Assembly (NCBI RefSeq): GCF_000176855.2
Contig: NC_015138.1
Span: 4,216,001-4,280,000, forward strand
Source of the DNA: Paracidovorax avenae ATCC 19860
GTDB taxonomy: Bacteria > Pseudomonadota > Gammaproteobacteria > Burkholderiales > Burkholderiaceae_C
Reading direction: 5' to 3'
DNA: 64,000 bases
Shown here: positions 37,501-46,099 of the stretch, piece after piece
How positions within the stretch are numbered: the first letter of the stretch is position 1
Layout of the letters: the number at the start of each line of letters is the position of its first letter
Position numbers and translations under genes: made by a program
Notes under the pieces: model-generated
Seen by the model: only the letters and a program-made list of their open reading frames with translations
What the model was told of the DNA's origin: nothing
The model's database searches: none

Positions 37501-39267
37501 AGTCGCCCGGGCCATCCGGTCTCCAACGATCTGGTCCGCACGCTCACCCACGCCTACGATCCGCTGGGCAACCGCATCAGCACGGGCCTTCCCGACGGGC
37601 GCACGCTGAACTGGCTGTTCTACGGCTCCGGGCATCTGCACCAGATCAACATCGCGCCAACGGACGACCAGAGCGCCCACGAAGTCATCACCGACATCGA
37701 GCGCGACGCACTGCACCGTGAGATCGAGCGAAGCCAGGGCGCCGCCACCAGCCACTACGGCTGGGATCCGGCGGGCCGCCTCGTGCGCCACCGCGCCAGC
37801 CTGCGGGGCAGCGGGAATATGGCGCCAGCGGGATCCAATGCGTCAAGCGCGGTGCTGGAACGCGCCTACGCATACGATGCCACGGGCCAGCTCATCGCGC
37901 GTGCCGACACCTTGCGCGGCCGACAGGATTTCCGCTACGACCCCACGGGGCGCATCCTCGCCGCGCTGCCTGCCCAAGGCAGCGCACTCGCCAGGGAACT
38001 GTTCGCCTTCGATCCCGCAGGCAACCTGCTGGACGCCAACGAAGCGCAGATGCAGCGCCAACAGGCAGGCCAGGGCATACCCCAGCAAGGACTGGTCGTG
38101 GTGGGCGACAACCGCTTGCGCTTCTACCAGGACCTGCACTACGAGTACGACCTCCACGGAAACGTGACGAAGCGCACGCGCGGCAATCGCAAGGCCGGCC
38201 ACCACGAAACCATCGAACTGCGCTGGAACGCCGACCACCAACTGGTCGAATCCACCACCACCCGACACGGCGTGACGCAGGCCACCCGCTACGCCTACGA
38301 TGCCCTTGGCCGCCGCGTTACCAAGAGCGATAGGTTCGGCTCCACGCACTATCTCTGGGATGGGGACCTGATGGTGCACAGCCAGCGGGGCGGGCGCGGA
38401 TCGCTGTTCATCTATGAGCCAGACAGCTTCGTGCCGCTGGCCACCATCCAGGGCACGGCAGAGGAACAACATACTTACTGGTACCACTGCGACCAGATCG
38501 GGGCGCCGCTGGAGTTGACCGATGTCTATGGGCAGATTGCCTGGGCGGTCGATTACAAGGTATGGGGAGAGGCGGCGTTGCGGGCCGTCCCGAGGTCGGC
38601 TACGGGTACCGATAACCTGCTTGGACTACGGCGCAGGGAGGATGAAATTGGAGCAAGTTGGCACACGGTTCGCAAAGAAAACACACGTGGTGCCGTTTCT
38701 GGGTTTATTGATCAACCTTTCCGACTTCAAGGGCAGCAGTTCGACGAAGAAACAGGGCTCCATTACAACCGGTATAGATATTACGATCCAGCTTCAGGCA
38801 GGTTCGTTAGCGAAGATCCTATAGGATTAAAAGGTGGTGACAATCTCTTTATCTACGCCAGTAATGCATCCACATGGATTGATCCGCTAGGCCTAGCAGC
38901 GACTGCCGGAAGCCTTGCCAATAGGGCCCAAAACCTTCCAGCATCATCAAGACCCAATACAGTCGCAGTTATTCGCCACAAAGACGGAACCATAACTGCC
39001 GGCCGAAACCAGGGCGGCCAAATGAACGATGAGGTGTCAAACAAGTTGAAAGATATACCTCAAAACTCTTATAGTGGAGAGTGTGCCGAAGTCAATGCAA
39101 TAGCTAGAGCGAAAAATAAGGGGCGCAGTCTTGAAGGTGCAGTAATAACAGTGGTGGATGTTAGAGGCAAGGGAAGTGTCAGCGGCAAGCATGGAAAACC
39201 CAAGTGTCCATGCGACGTTTGCAGTGAGCTATTAAAAGCATTCGGAGTAAAATATGTTATCGAGTGA
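34507..39267 (+). CDS. Rhs-family T6SS effector with C-terminal deaminase-type toxin
   Basis: The 1586-residue polymorphic toxin has two hydrophobic segments (about 169-197 and 239-255) before a DUF6531 start (about 286, CESCAIGSPVLISSGQK). YD repeats (about 528-1330) form the shell. The core ends at RYRYYDPASGRFVSEDPIGL and IDPLGL at 1463. The variable C-terminus (1464-1586) has C1526-A-E1528 and PCxxC at 1568-1572, the zinc and proton-shuttle pattern of the deaminase superfamily, closest in my judgement to YwqJ/XOO2897-type toxins. A target nucleobase cannot be read from the sequence. GC content falls sharply from about 38640. Confidence 0.9.
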   Translation: MGTHIFSGGNGAITQVANGWTFEPATPVKLKTSGTPGVAWHANNSRAIDVPLGTIREHGTQMANRYGAMDQGKHDPVSVIVGLFTNVRDKVNEHVTYVKTVVHEAGEMVVNGVTTLTNSVLSKLAPEIQQTVRNGADVLGGMKVEHFEGAAQEQIDQIMEMLKDPATYGGLALSMAATAAQGVPVVGQVLGGAVVADRIMTLGESGIAAAEELKSIMETWSSPMTEAQREAARKRLAKWLLGAGLALLLALAGKKFKMHTKSKGNNDKKPTTAQSDTKPPHGKGPCESCAIGSPVLISSGQKLMDETDFTLPGPGPLLSLPWRRRYRSGLAEDGPFGRGWSHPVAQQLRLSAEGMVLLDEAGRHVPLPLVPEGTDYFDPYEKFTVRRPGADLWIVEHKSGLQHHFRREAPEQWRLPLARLQDRDGNAIAMHWEPMEPGTGGGTTEPLTWSGRQERERRAREGVAARPSPDPFAAAFRPLRLTGLTDTAGRHLRLAWQRSPAPATHDALQGERIARVELLVPGHAPTELARYDYDAHGQLVATHHGAAPYRQYAWRSGVLVGYRKASGHRYFAQYDHESPEGRVLRSWCADTPVPGQDDDRFAYFPAERITRHIDGLGRVTAYHWDARFNIVATITAEGTPEAVREETPFDATGTPRGRIDALGRRTSLRTDARGNIVQVTDALGQSTQLQYDRRDLVTVLRDAMGHAWRREYDVRGHLVRSIDPLEQATGYAYDAQGRPVEITDARGGTRRLSWDEAGNLVATTDCSGRTTRFAYGPMGQILERTDALGHTTRYAYDGTGRLVRVEEPGTNGASAVHQYAWNGEGQLLAYSDPLGQTTRYTYDGAGRPLTRQDAAGRILAYHYDAAGRLVSLINENRAQTTFRYDLRDQLTDEIGFDGRWQRYVYNPAGELTHVIEAGGCEAGPGKATRFERDALGRLLAKRSHGHGTVEESSYRYDALGRLTQASNGAAHLAFAYDPVGQLLSETQTLIGQGTGTVRSRPGHPVSNDLVRTLTHAYDPLGNRISTGLPDGRTLNWLFYGSGHLHQINIAPTDDQSAHEVITDIERDALHREIERSQGAATSHYGWDPAGRLVRHRASLRGSGNMAPAGSNASSAVLERAYAYDATGQLIARADTLRGRQDFRYDPTGRILAALPAQGSALARELFAFDPAGNLLDANEAQMQRQQAGQGIPQQGLVVVGDNRLRFYQDLHYEYDLHGNVTKRTRGNRKAGHHETIELRWNADHQLVESTTTRHGVTQATRYAYDALGRRVTKSDRFGSTHYLWDGDLMVHSQRGGRGSLFIYEPDSFVPLATIQGTAEEQHTYWYHCDQIGAPLELTDVYGQIAWAVDYKVWGEAALRAVPRSATGTDNLLGLRRREDEIGASWHTVRKENTRGAVSGFIDQPFRLQGQQFDEETGLHYNRYRYYDPASGRFVSEDPIGLKGGDNLFIYASNASTWIDPLGLAATAGSLANRAQNLPASSRPNTVAVIRHKDGTITAGRNQGGQMNDEVSNKLKDIPQNSYSGECAEVNAIARAKNKGRSLEGAVITVVDVRGKGSVSGKHGKPKCPCDVCSELLKAFGVKYVIE

Positions 39268-39739
39268 AGACTTTTTAAAATCACTAACTACCCGTTCAAT
39301 GCAAGCATTAGGGGGAGTTATTGTTCACCATTTTTTCAAAGAAAAGGGGAGGCTCACTAAAGACATTGAGATCTTGGTGCTTCATCAGCTATCAATCTTG
39401 GTCAAGGACAACCTCCTAGAGTGGGAAAATATTGGAGCAACCCTGCCGATTAATGGCAGAGGCGACCCTGTTCCCGAGAGTTTCAAGAAAATAGATCAAG
39501 AGCTAAACGGCCTAGCAAGCCAAGTGACCGATTACTCAACAGAAATCGGGCTCTGCGCCCTGTACACAAGCGATCACAGCGAATCTCGGTCCTTTCTCCT
39601 ACAATTATTAAACATAACCAATCTCGCAAACTGCGAATCAATTGACGCAGTCATCTTAAATCTCTTGCCAAGAGGGGTCGGATGGGGGCCGACGATTTCA
39701 CAAGAAGAATACACAATAATAACAAGAAATGTTACGTAA
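39254..39739 (+). CDS. Candidate immunity protein to the Rhs deaminase toxin
   Basis: The 161-residue protein starts inside rhs, 14 bp before its stop, a coupling typical of cognate immunity genes. It is AT-rich and mostly helical (HHFFKEKGRLTKDIEILVLH), with no signal peptide, as expected for a cytoplasmic inhibitor. I do not recognise its family. Position is the main evidence. Confidence 0.65.
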   Translation: MLSSEDFLKSLTTRSMQALGGVIVHHFFKEKGRLTKDIEILVLHQLSILVKDNLLEWENIGATLPINGRGDPVPESFKKIDQELNGLASQVTDYSTEIGLCALYTSDHSESRSFLLQLLNITNLANCESIDAVILNLLPRGVGWGPTISQEEYTIITRNVT

Positions 39740-40175
39740 TTCGCAAGATATTTTATTTCTATCTTTATTTTTCGGAACGCTCACGCTTGAACGGAAGATC
39801 GCAGATCGCCGAAACTCCACTCCCTTCACCATAACCTACGTATCAAGGGATTACTTGAGCTTGAGTGCATACACAGATAAGGCCAGGGAAGGTGAAAAAT
39901 ATTCACCCGTACAGAGCGCCACCCGTTCTCCCGCTACAGGATAAGTATGTGCAAAACAAAATTGACGAGCAAAGCTTCTTCGAGTCAAACAACGAAGAAA
40001 TAAAATTTGGATTGAACAAGCATTATCAATACATCTAAAAGCAGTCACCAGAGATAGTGACCCTGTAGAGATTTCCGTGGAGGAAGCTATTGAAATTTCC
40101 GAGAAGCTTAAAGCATTTGCACTCCAAATTTTGACAAATGAAAATCAACAAATTTCAGTTGTACGCCACATCTAA
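39729..40175 (+). pseudogene. Frameshifted second immunity-like gene
   Basis: Three reading frames in succession look coding: 39729-39944, then DKYVQNKIDEQSFFESNNEE up to a stop near 40040, then WIEQALSIHLKAVTRD through VRHI with a stop at 40173-40175. Joining them needs two single-base indels and yields a protein of about 147 residues. The AT-rich composition and the position behind a toxin/immunity pair suggest an older cassette. The family is unknown, and I infer the pieces to be one gene. Confidence 0.45.
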
Positions 40176-40389
40176 GGATGATGAAAGATCGTTTAAGACT
40201 CATGAGATCGCCATATCTGCTGACCCAGCCACATTGCGCAAAATAGGGCTATTTTTTATCAACTCTGCTCACGAAATGGATTTTAATGAAACGGACCACA
40301 TCCATTTGCAGGACAGGTTGACAGAGTTCTCTCACAAGAAGCATTGCGAGATAGTTCTGATCAACAGTAAAAAAATAAAACGGCAATGA
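40138..40389 (+). CDS. Imm32-like orphan immunity protein
   Basis: The 83-residue protein has the pattern EIAISADPATLRKIGLFFI followed by NSAHEM and HIHLQD. This resembles Imm32-type immunity proteins (strand, helix with RKI, acidic helix, H-x-L-x-D). It overlaps the end of the decayed frame upstream by 38 bp. No matching toxin is nearby, so it appears to be an orphan immunity gene left by earlier replacement of the Rhs tip. Confidence 0.55.
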   Translation: MKINKFQLYATSKDDERSFKTHEIAISADPATLRKIGLFFINSAHEMDFNETDHIHLQDRLTEFSHKKHCEIVLINSKKIKRQ

Positions 40390-40465
40390 TTTCTGAAATA
40401 CCATCAAAGTGAAAAGAGATGACCATTGATAAAAGAGCATGCCATTTCCACGCCGCCCTTCCTAA

Positions 40466-41560
40466 GGAAGGTCTGCATAAACCGCCCCGCGACGTGCTTG
40501 GCATCGACGTGAAGCCCTGAGACGATACGGCACATGAAGCAGCACAGCCTGGGCTTGGGAATGACGGCGAAGCGAACGCGGCGCCGGGAGTTCCTGGATG
40601 AGATGGAGAAGGTCGTACCGTGGGCCGAGCTGGTGGCCCTGGTGTCGCCGTACCTACCCGAAGGCAGGCGGGGACGTCCTCCATTCCCATGCGAGACCAT
40701 GCTGCGCATCCATTTCATGCAGCAGTGGTTCGCGCTAAGCGACCCGGCCATGGAGGAAGCGTTGCACGACATGCCGGTGTTTCGTGAGTTCGCAGGGCTC
40801 GGAGGCTGGGATGAGCGGCTGCCCGACGAGAGCACGATTCTGCGGTTCCGACACCTGCTGGAGAAGCACAAGTTGGCTGTGCAGATCCTGCAGACCGTCA
40901 ACGATCTGCTCAGCGCCAAGGGCGTGATGCTCAAGAGCGGCACGGTGGTGGACGCCACCTTGATCGCAGCACCCAGCTCGACCAAGAACAGTAGCGGCGA
41001 GCGCGACCCGGAGATGAAGCAAAGCCGCAAGGGGCAGCAGTGGTACAACGGGTAAGAAGTGCCACATCGGAGTGGATGCCGACTCGGGCCTGGTGCATAC
41101 AGTGCGCGGCACCAGCGGCGCGGTCAATGATGTGATCGAGGCCAACAGTCTGCTGCGTGCAAGCGACCACGATGCCTATGCCGACGCTGGCTACCAAGGC
41201 GCCGGCCAACGCCCTGATGCCAGGCGCGACGTGAGCTGGCACATCGCCATGCGGCCCGGCAAACGCCGCCTGCTGGATCCGGCCAAGCCGATCGAGGCCT
41301 TGACCCGGCAACTCGAGCGCGTGAAGGCCGGCATCCGGGCGCGGGTCGAACACCCATTCCGAGTGCTCAAGCGCCAGTTCGGGCATGCCAAGGTACGCTA
41401 CAGAGGACTGGCCAAGAACACCGCGCAATTGCACACGCTGTTTGCGCTGGCCAATCTCTGGCTGGTACGGCGCAAATTGTTGGCTGCCTTGGCATGAGTG
41501 CGCCCGCAGTTCGCCAAGACTAGCAAGTGCCTGAATTTCTCATTGAACTTATCACCCTCC
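40466..41560 (+). mobile_element. IS5-family element with frameshifted transposase
   Basis: The left end GGAAGGTCTGCATAA begins just after CTAA (40462-40465). A related right end, read in reverse complement as GGAGGGTGATAAG, stops before TTAG (41561-41564). Both flanks fit the YTAR target preference of IS5, but they are not identical, so the element is old or rearranged. The body has the GC content of the chromosome and interrupts AT-rich immunity sequence. Confidence 0.7.
40534..41497 (+). pseudogene. IS5 transposase, frameshifted near 41050
   Basis: The first frame (MKQHSLGLGMTAKRTRRREF) holds the DUF772 amino-terminus and the first catalytic Asp in VVDATLIAAPSS. It ends prematurely at WYNG-stop. 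The second frame continues KCHIGVDADSGLVHTV, DAGYQG and the C-terminal RARVEHPFRVLKRQFG (catalytic Glu). One extra base at about 41050-41054 explains the break; no typical slippery run is present, so this looks like inactivation rather than programmed frameshifting. Confidence 0.8.
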
Positions 41561-42219
41561 TTAGTCTGGACTGTGCTTCGACCTCTATTCTTCCTAATAT
41601 TGAAACGCAAGAAAGAGAGAAGATAATCAATTTTTCGAGAAGCCTGCTAGCTACGCCCCCGGGAAGTCAAGATACCTCCTTCACACCAGCATCAAGAAAA
41701 CGCAAAAATTTTCCAAAACAATTCAATGCAGAACTTCTTATACACCTGAAACCATCCACTCAAGCAACGTTAAAACGCTATGCAAGAAGGCTAGAAATAG
41801 GGTTCAATCGAAGCAAAAATCAAGATCTCGGACTGGTTGAAGATATATCAATTTACGTCAAATCCTTAGAAGCAGGAGCGTTCATCCAGAGGGATGAAAT
41901 CACTAGCATCCTCGAAGAGATTAAAATAAAAAATGAATATGATTTCCAAAGGAAAATATCACTTACCGACGCCATCATTGGAAGCACCTCGGAGCCAACA
42001 GACGCATGGGATGAACAACTTGCAGACCTATGGAACTCCGAATATGACATACCATACATAACATCAATAGCCCTACGGCTCAAACCGGCTGAAGAAAGTC
42101 TGAATTTCCTCTATAGCTGGAAAATATCCATAAAACCTGACGACTATGAAGATCTCAGGTCTCTTGTCATCCGCGCGATTCCTCGAATGAGCGAAGACGA
42201 CATCTTGCTACCCTATTGA
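41527..42219 (+). CDS. AT-rich hypothetical protein, 5' end replaced by IS5 terminus
   Basis: The open frame starts at GTG 41527 within the IS5 right end, and from 41561 on it is AT-rich sequence. About 218 codons (STSILPNIETQEREKIINF and on to ILLPY) show good coding character, with helical and strand segments and no signal peptide. I do not recognise the family. It may be a further immunity gene or a tip fragment that lost its native start to the insertion. Confidence 0.5.
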   Translation: MPEFLIELITLLSLDCASTSILPNIETQEREKIINFSRSLLATPPGSQDTSFTPASRKRKNFPKQFNAELLIHLKPSTQATLKRYARRLEIGFNRSKNQDLGLVEDISIYVKSLEAGAFIQRDEITSILEEIKIKNEYDFQRKISLTDAIIGSTSEPTDAWDEQLADLWNSEYDIPYITSIALRLKPAEESLNFLYSWKISIKPDDYEDLRSLVIRAIPRMSEDDILLPY

Positions 42220-42331
42220 ATTCCGCTTGGATTTGGTGCACAGCATTCCATATTAAATTCGTCGCCAGGTAGACCTCGGCTTTATTTAAAGGGCGCAGAA
42301 CGAAAGTTCAAAAACTGGTTCAGGTTTGCAC

Positions 42332-42826
42332 TCACCCACCCCGATTCCTCATCCAATCCGCCGTCCCCATGAAACTCTCCCGCAGCCTCATCCGCAGCGC
42401 CTCGGGCACGCCGGTCTCCCCCATCGCCTGGTCCATACACGCCACCCACTGGTCGCGCTCCTTGATGCCGATGGAAAACGGCATGTGCCGCATGCGCAGG
42501 CGCGGGTGGCCGAAGCGTTCGATGTAGTGGTCGGGCCCACCGAGCCAGCCGCAGAGGAACCAGAACAGCTTGTCGCGCGCATCGGCCAGGGTGGTGCCGT
42601 GGGCGGCGCGCAGTTCCTTGTATTCCGGCTCCAGGTCCATGAGGTCGTAGAAGCGGTCCACGAGGGTGCGCACGGCGGGTTCGCCGCCGATCCATGCGAA
42701 GGGCGTGGCGGCAGGAGATGGCTGCTCTACTGCCTCGACAGAGGCTGCCGGGGATGGGGCCGGAGTAGGAGCGGGGGTGGAAACGGAGGCCGGGTCTTGG
42801 GAAGAAGAAGGGTCGATCGTCGTCAT
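42332..42826 (-). CDS. Group II truncated haemoglobin
   Basis: The 164-residue protein has a proline-rich leader (1-45) and a 2/2 globin fold. Tyr B10 is Y60 (RFYDLM), the proximal His is H114 (HPRLRMRHMPF), and the diagnostic Trp G8 is W127 (RDQWVACMDQAM). Such globins bind O2 or NO and protect against nitrosative stress. Confidence 0.92.
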   Translation of the reverse strand: MTTIDPSSSQDPASVSTPAPTPAPSPAASVEAVEQPSPAATPFAWIGGEPAVRTLVDRFYDLMDLEPEYKELRAAHGTTLADARDKLFWFLCGWLGGPDHYIERFGHPRLRMRHMPFSIGIKERDQWVACMDQAMGETGVPEALRMRLRESFMGTADWMRNRGG

Positions 42827-42933
42827 CCGCGGACTATGGCACGCCTCGCCGAAGCCTCCGCAGATCCCGGGCCCCCATCCGGTCGATCCGTGTCCTGCCC
42901 TCCTTCTTCTGACTCACTCACTTGTTGATTCAA

Positions 42934-45465
42934 TCACTCCGCCGCCCGCCGCAGTGTCTCCACCACCGGCCGCCGCAGCACTTCGCGCAGGCCCCACCAC
43001 CCCGCAGCCAGGGCGAGTAGCGCACCCGCGAGGGCACCGGCCAGGGGCACCCAGGGGGAGGCGGTCCACTGGAAGTCGAACACGTAGCGCGCCAGGGCCC
43101 AGCCCACGGCGACGGCGACGGTACTGGCCAGGAAGCCCGCGAGCAGGCCGATGCCCGCCAGTTCGGCGCGCTGCACCTGGCGCAGCAGGCTGGCGCGGGC
43201 GCCGACGGCGCGCATGATGGCGAATTCGCGGGCGCGCTCTTCGCGCGTGGCGGTAACGGCCGCGAAGAGCACGACCAGGCCGGCGGCGAGCGTGAAGCCG
43301 AACAGGAATTCGACGGCCCGCACGACCTGCCCCAGCACGCGCTGCACCTGGGCCAGGGTGGCGCCCATGTCCACGTTGGTGATGTTGGGGAAGGCCTGCA
43401 CCAGGCGGTTGTCGAAGCCGGGCGTGGCGGGTGCGCGGTAGGCCGCCAGGTAGGTGACGGGCAGCTCGGGCGGCATGCGGTCGGTGGTGTACATGACGAA
43501 GAAGTTGGCGCGCAGGGAGCTCCAGTCCACCTTGCGCAGGCTCGTGATGCGCGCCTCGCTGGCCACGCCGGCGATGTCGAAGCGCAGGGTGTCGCCCAGC
43601 TTCAGGCCCAGGGTTTCGGCGATGCCGTCCTCCACGCTGATCTCGCCGGCAGCGCCCTCCGTCCAGCGGCCGGCCACGACAGTGTTGTGCTCCGGCGCCT
43701 TCACGGCGTTGGAGAGGTTGAATTCGCGGTCCACGAGGCGCCTGGCGCGGTCGTCGGTGTAGTCCTGCGGGCCCACTTCGCGGCCATTGATGGCGACGAG
43801 GCGGCCGCGGATCATGGGGAACCAGTCGTAGCGGCGCACGCCCGCGTCGCGCAGCGCGGCCTGGAAGGCGTCGGCCTGGTCGGGCATGACGTTGATGACG
43901 AAGCGGTCGGGCGCGTCGGCCGGGGTGGCGCGCTGCCAGCTGTCGATGAGGTCGGTGCGCAGCAGCACGAGCAGCACCAGGGCGAGCAGGCCCACGGCCA
44001 GGCTGCTGACCTGCACCACGGCATAGACGGGCCGGGCGGCGATCTGGCGCGTGGCCAGCACCAGCCAGCGCGGCGCCGTGGCCTCGTTGACGCTGGCGCG
44101 CAGCACCCTGACGGCCACCCAGCCGAGCAGCGCGAACAGCACCACCGCGCCCGCGAAGCCGCCCACGGCGATGAGGCCGAGCTTGCGGTCGCTGCTCACG
44201 GCCAGCAGCAGCGCCGCGAAGCCGGCCACGCCCACGCCGAGCACGGCGAGCGATGCGGGCTTGAGGGCGCCCAGGTCGCGCCGGATGACGCGCAGCGGCG
44301 GCACGCGGGCCAGTTGCAGCACGGGCGGCAGGCCGAAGGCCATCATCAGGGTGAGCCCCATGCCGAAGCCGAAGGCCACGGGCCAGGGGCTGGGGGCGGG
44401 CAAGGTGGCCTCGACGAGGCCGGCGAGCAGCAGCACGAACACATGGTGCACCGCGTAGCCCAGGGCCACGCCCACGGCGCTGGCGAAGAGGCCCACCAGC
44501 GCGAACTCCACCACGTAGCCGCCCGCGATGCCGCGCTGGCTCTGCCCCAGCACGCGCAGCAGCGCGGCGGCATCCAGATGGTCGCTGGCGAAGCCGCGTG
44601 CGGCCAGGGCGACGGCCACGGCGGAGAGCAGCGCGGCCAGCAGGGCCACCAGGCTGAGGAACTTGCGGGCGCGGTCGAGCGTCTGGCGCATTTCCGGGCG
44701 GCCGCTGTCTAGCGACTCCACCCGCACGCCATGGACGCCGGGCGCCTGCACGGCCTCGGCGGCCCAGGCGGTGTATTGCTGCACGGCGGCCGGCGCGTCG
44801 CCGGCCACGGCGAAGCGGTAAGTGAGCCGGCTGGCCGGCTGCACGAGGCCGCTGGCGGGCAGGTCGGCAGCGTTCACCATGGCGCGCGGCGCGAAGCTCA
44901 TGAAGCCGGCCCCGCGGTCGGGCTCGATGGCGATGGTGCGAGCGATACGCAGGCGCGCATCGCCCAGCAGCAGTGGATCGCCCAGCTTCAGGCCCAGGGA
45001 CTCCAGCAGCGCGGGATCGACCCAGACCTCGCCGCGCGCCGGGATGTCACGGGTGGCCGCCGCAGGCGCACCCGGTGCATCGGTGGTCTGCAGGCTGCCG
45101 CGCAGCGGATAACCGGGCTCCACGCTCTTGAGGGCCACGAGCCGGCTGGCGCCGCCCTGGGCATCGTCCGCCCGTCCCATGGTGGGAAAACCGATGGTGG
45201 TCACGCCGCGCAGGCCCAGGGCGCGCGCCTTGTCGATGAAGGCCTCGGGCGTGGGCTGGTCGCTGGCGATGACCACGTCGCCGCCCAGCAGTTGCAGCGC
45301 GTCCCGCTCCAGCCCGCCCTGCAGGCGGTCGGAGAAGAACCCCACGGAGGTGAGGGCCGCGACGGCCAGGGCCACGGCGACGGTGAGCAGGCGCAGGCCG
45401 CCCGCGCGCAGGTCGCGCCGGAGCATGCGCCAGCCCAGCTGGATGAAGGGCGGCAGGGAGGTCAT
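42934..45465 (-). CDS. ABC transporter permease, FtsX/YbbP-like
   Basis: The 843-residue protein has an amino-terminal transmembrane helix (about 28-46), a periplasmic MacB-type domain, and two FtsX permease bundles (about 260-400 and 700-843). In between are two further hydrophobic regions (about 400-480). It resembles YbbP, which normally pairs with the ATPase YbbA, but no ATPase gene is adjacent here. It may work with a partner encoded elsewhere. Confidence 0.85.
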   Translation of the reverse strand: MTSLPPFIQLGWRMLRRDLRAGGLRLLTVAVALAVAALTSVGFFSDRLQGGLERDALQLLGGDVVIASDQPTPEAFIDKARALGLRGVTTIGFPTMGRADDAQGGASRLVALKSVEPGYPLRGSLQTTDAPGAPAAATRDIPARGEVWVDPALLESLGLKLGDPLLLGDARLRIARTIAIEPDRGAGFMSFAPRAMVNAADLPASGLVQPASRLTYRFAVAGDAPAAVQQYTAWAAEAVQAPGVHGVRVESLDSGRPEMRQTLDRARKFLSLVALLAALLSAVAVALAARGFASDHLDAAALLRVLGQSQRGIAGGYVVEFALVGLFASAVGVALGYAVHHVFVLLLAGLVEATLPAPSPWPVAFGFGMGLTLMMAFGLPPVLQLARVPPLRVIRRDLGALKPASLAVLGVGVAGFAALLLAVSSDRKLGLIAVGGFAGAVVLFALLGWVAVRVLRASVNEATAPRWLVLATRQIAARPVYAVVQVSSLAVGLLALVLLVLLRTDLIDSWQRATPADAPDRFVINVMPDQADAFQAALRDAGVRRYDWFPMIRGRLVAINGREVGPQDYTDDRARRLVDREFNLSNAVKAPEHNTVVAGRWTEGAAGEISVEDGIAETLGLKLGDTLRFDIAGVASEARITSLRKVDWSSLRANFFVMYTTDRMPPELPVTYLAAYRAPATPGFDNRLVQAFPNITNVDMGATLAQVQRVLGQVVRAVEFLFGFTLAAGLVVLFAAVTATREERAREFAIMRAVGARASLLRQVQRAELAGIGLLAGFLASTVAVAVGWALARYVFDFQWTASPWVPLAGALAGALLALAAGWWGLREVLRRPVVETLRRAAE

Positions 45466-45578
45466 GGGCGGCTACCTTAGCGCAAACGCGGCAGCCCTCC
45501 GCTGCGCCGGGGCACCCGGCCGCACGGTGCACTGCGCGCCCGTACGGGCACCAGGGGCCACGGCAGCCGGTGCGCCGG

Positions 45579-45971
45579 TCAGGCGCCGCCGATGCCGACG
45601 GTCACCCGGCCGGTGCCGGCGCATTCGGTGCAGGGCGCGCCTTCGCGCCGGCCCGTGCCGCCGCAGGCGGGGCAGAGGTTCTCGCCCGTGCCGGGCGTGC
45701 CGGGCGCGGCTTCGTCGCCCGGCGCCAGCGGGGGCGTGGCCGGGCGCGGATCGCGCCCGCCCTGCCCTGCGGGCTGGTCGGATGCGCCCGGCTGCGGCGC
45801 CGCGCCGGCCGGGCCGCTGGCCTGCGGCGTCTCGTTGTCGAACGCCGCGCCCGGGTCTTCCTCGCCCGCGACGGAAATGCCGAAGGACAGCGGATCGCGG
45901 CCGGGCTGGCCGCCCGGCGGCTGCGGGCTGGAAGGGGACGGCGTGGGGGAACCGGAAGATGGGGATGCCAT
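45579..45971 (-). CDS. Small protein with DnaJ-type CxxCxGxG pair
   Basis: The 130-residue protein is proline/glycine-rich and disordered until a C-terminal zinc-ribbon-like unit: CPACGGTGRREGAPC then TECAGTGRVTVGIGG, two CxxCxGTG motifs as in the DnaJ cysteine-rich repeat. No J domain is present. It lies between the ABC permease and fdhD. The function is unknown. Confidence 0.7.
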   Translation of the reverse strand: MASPSSGSPTPSPSSPQPPGGQPGRDPLSFGISVAGEEDPGAAFDNETPQASGPAGAAPQPGASDQPAGQGGRDPRPATPPLAPGDEAAPGTPGTGENLCPACGGTGRREGAPCTECAGTGRVTVGIGGA

Positions 45972-46099
45972 AAGGAATGTGCCTCCTGAAGGGAAAGGCG
46001 GGCCGGGGCGCCAACGCGGCGCCGCAGCCCGTCTCCGGGTCAGGCAATCCGCATGCCCGGGCACCGCGCCAGCGGTGCGACCGGCCTGTGCTGCGCCGT

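Noticed and set aside
34093..37791. Open frame of about 1230 codons on the strand opposite to rhs
   Set aside because: It lies antisense to the obvious Rhs coding frame, has no recognisable domain, and results from the codon bias of high-GC YD repeats.
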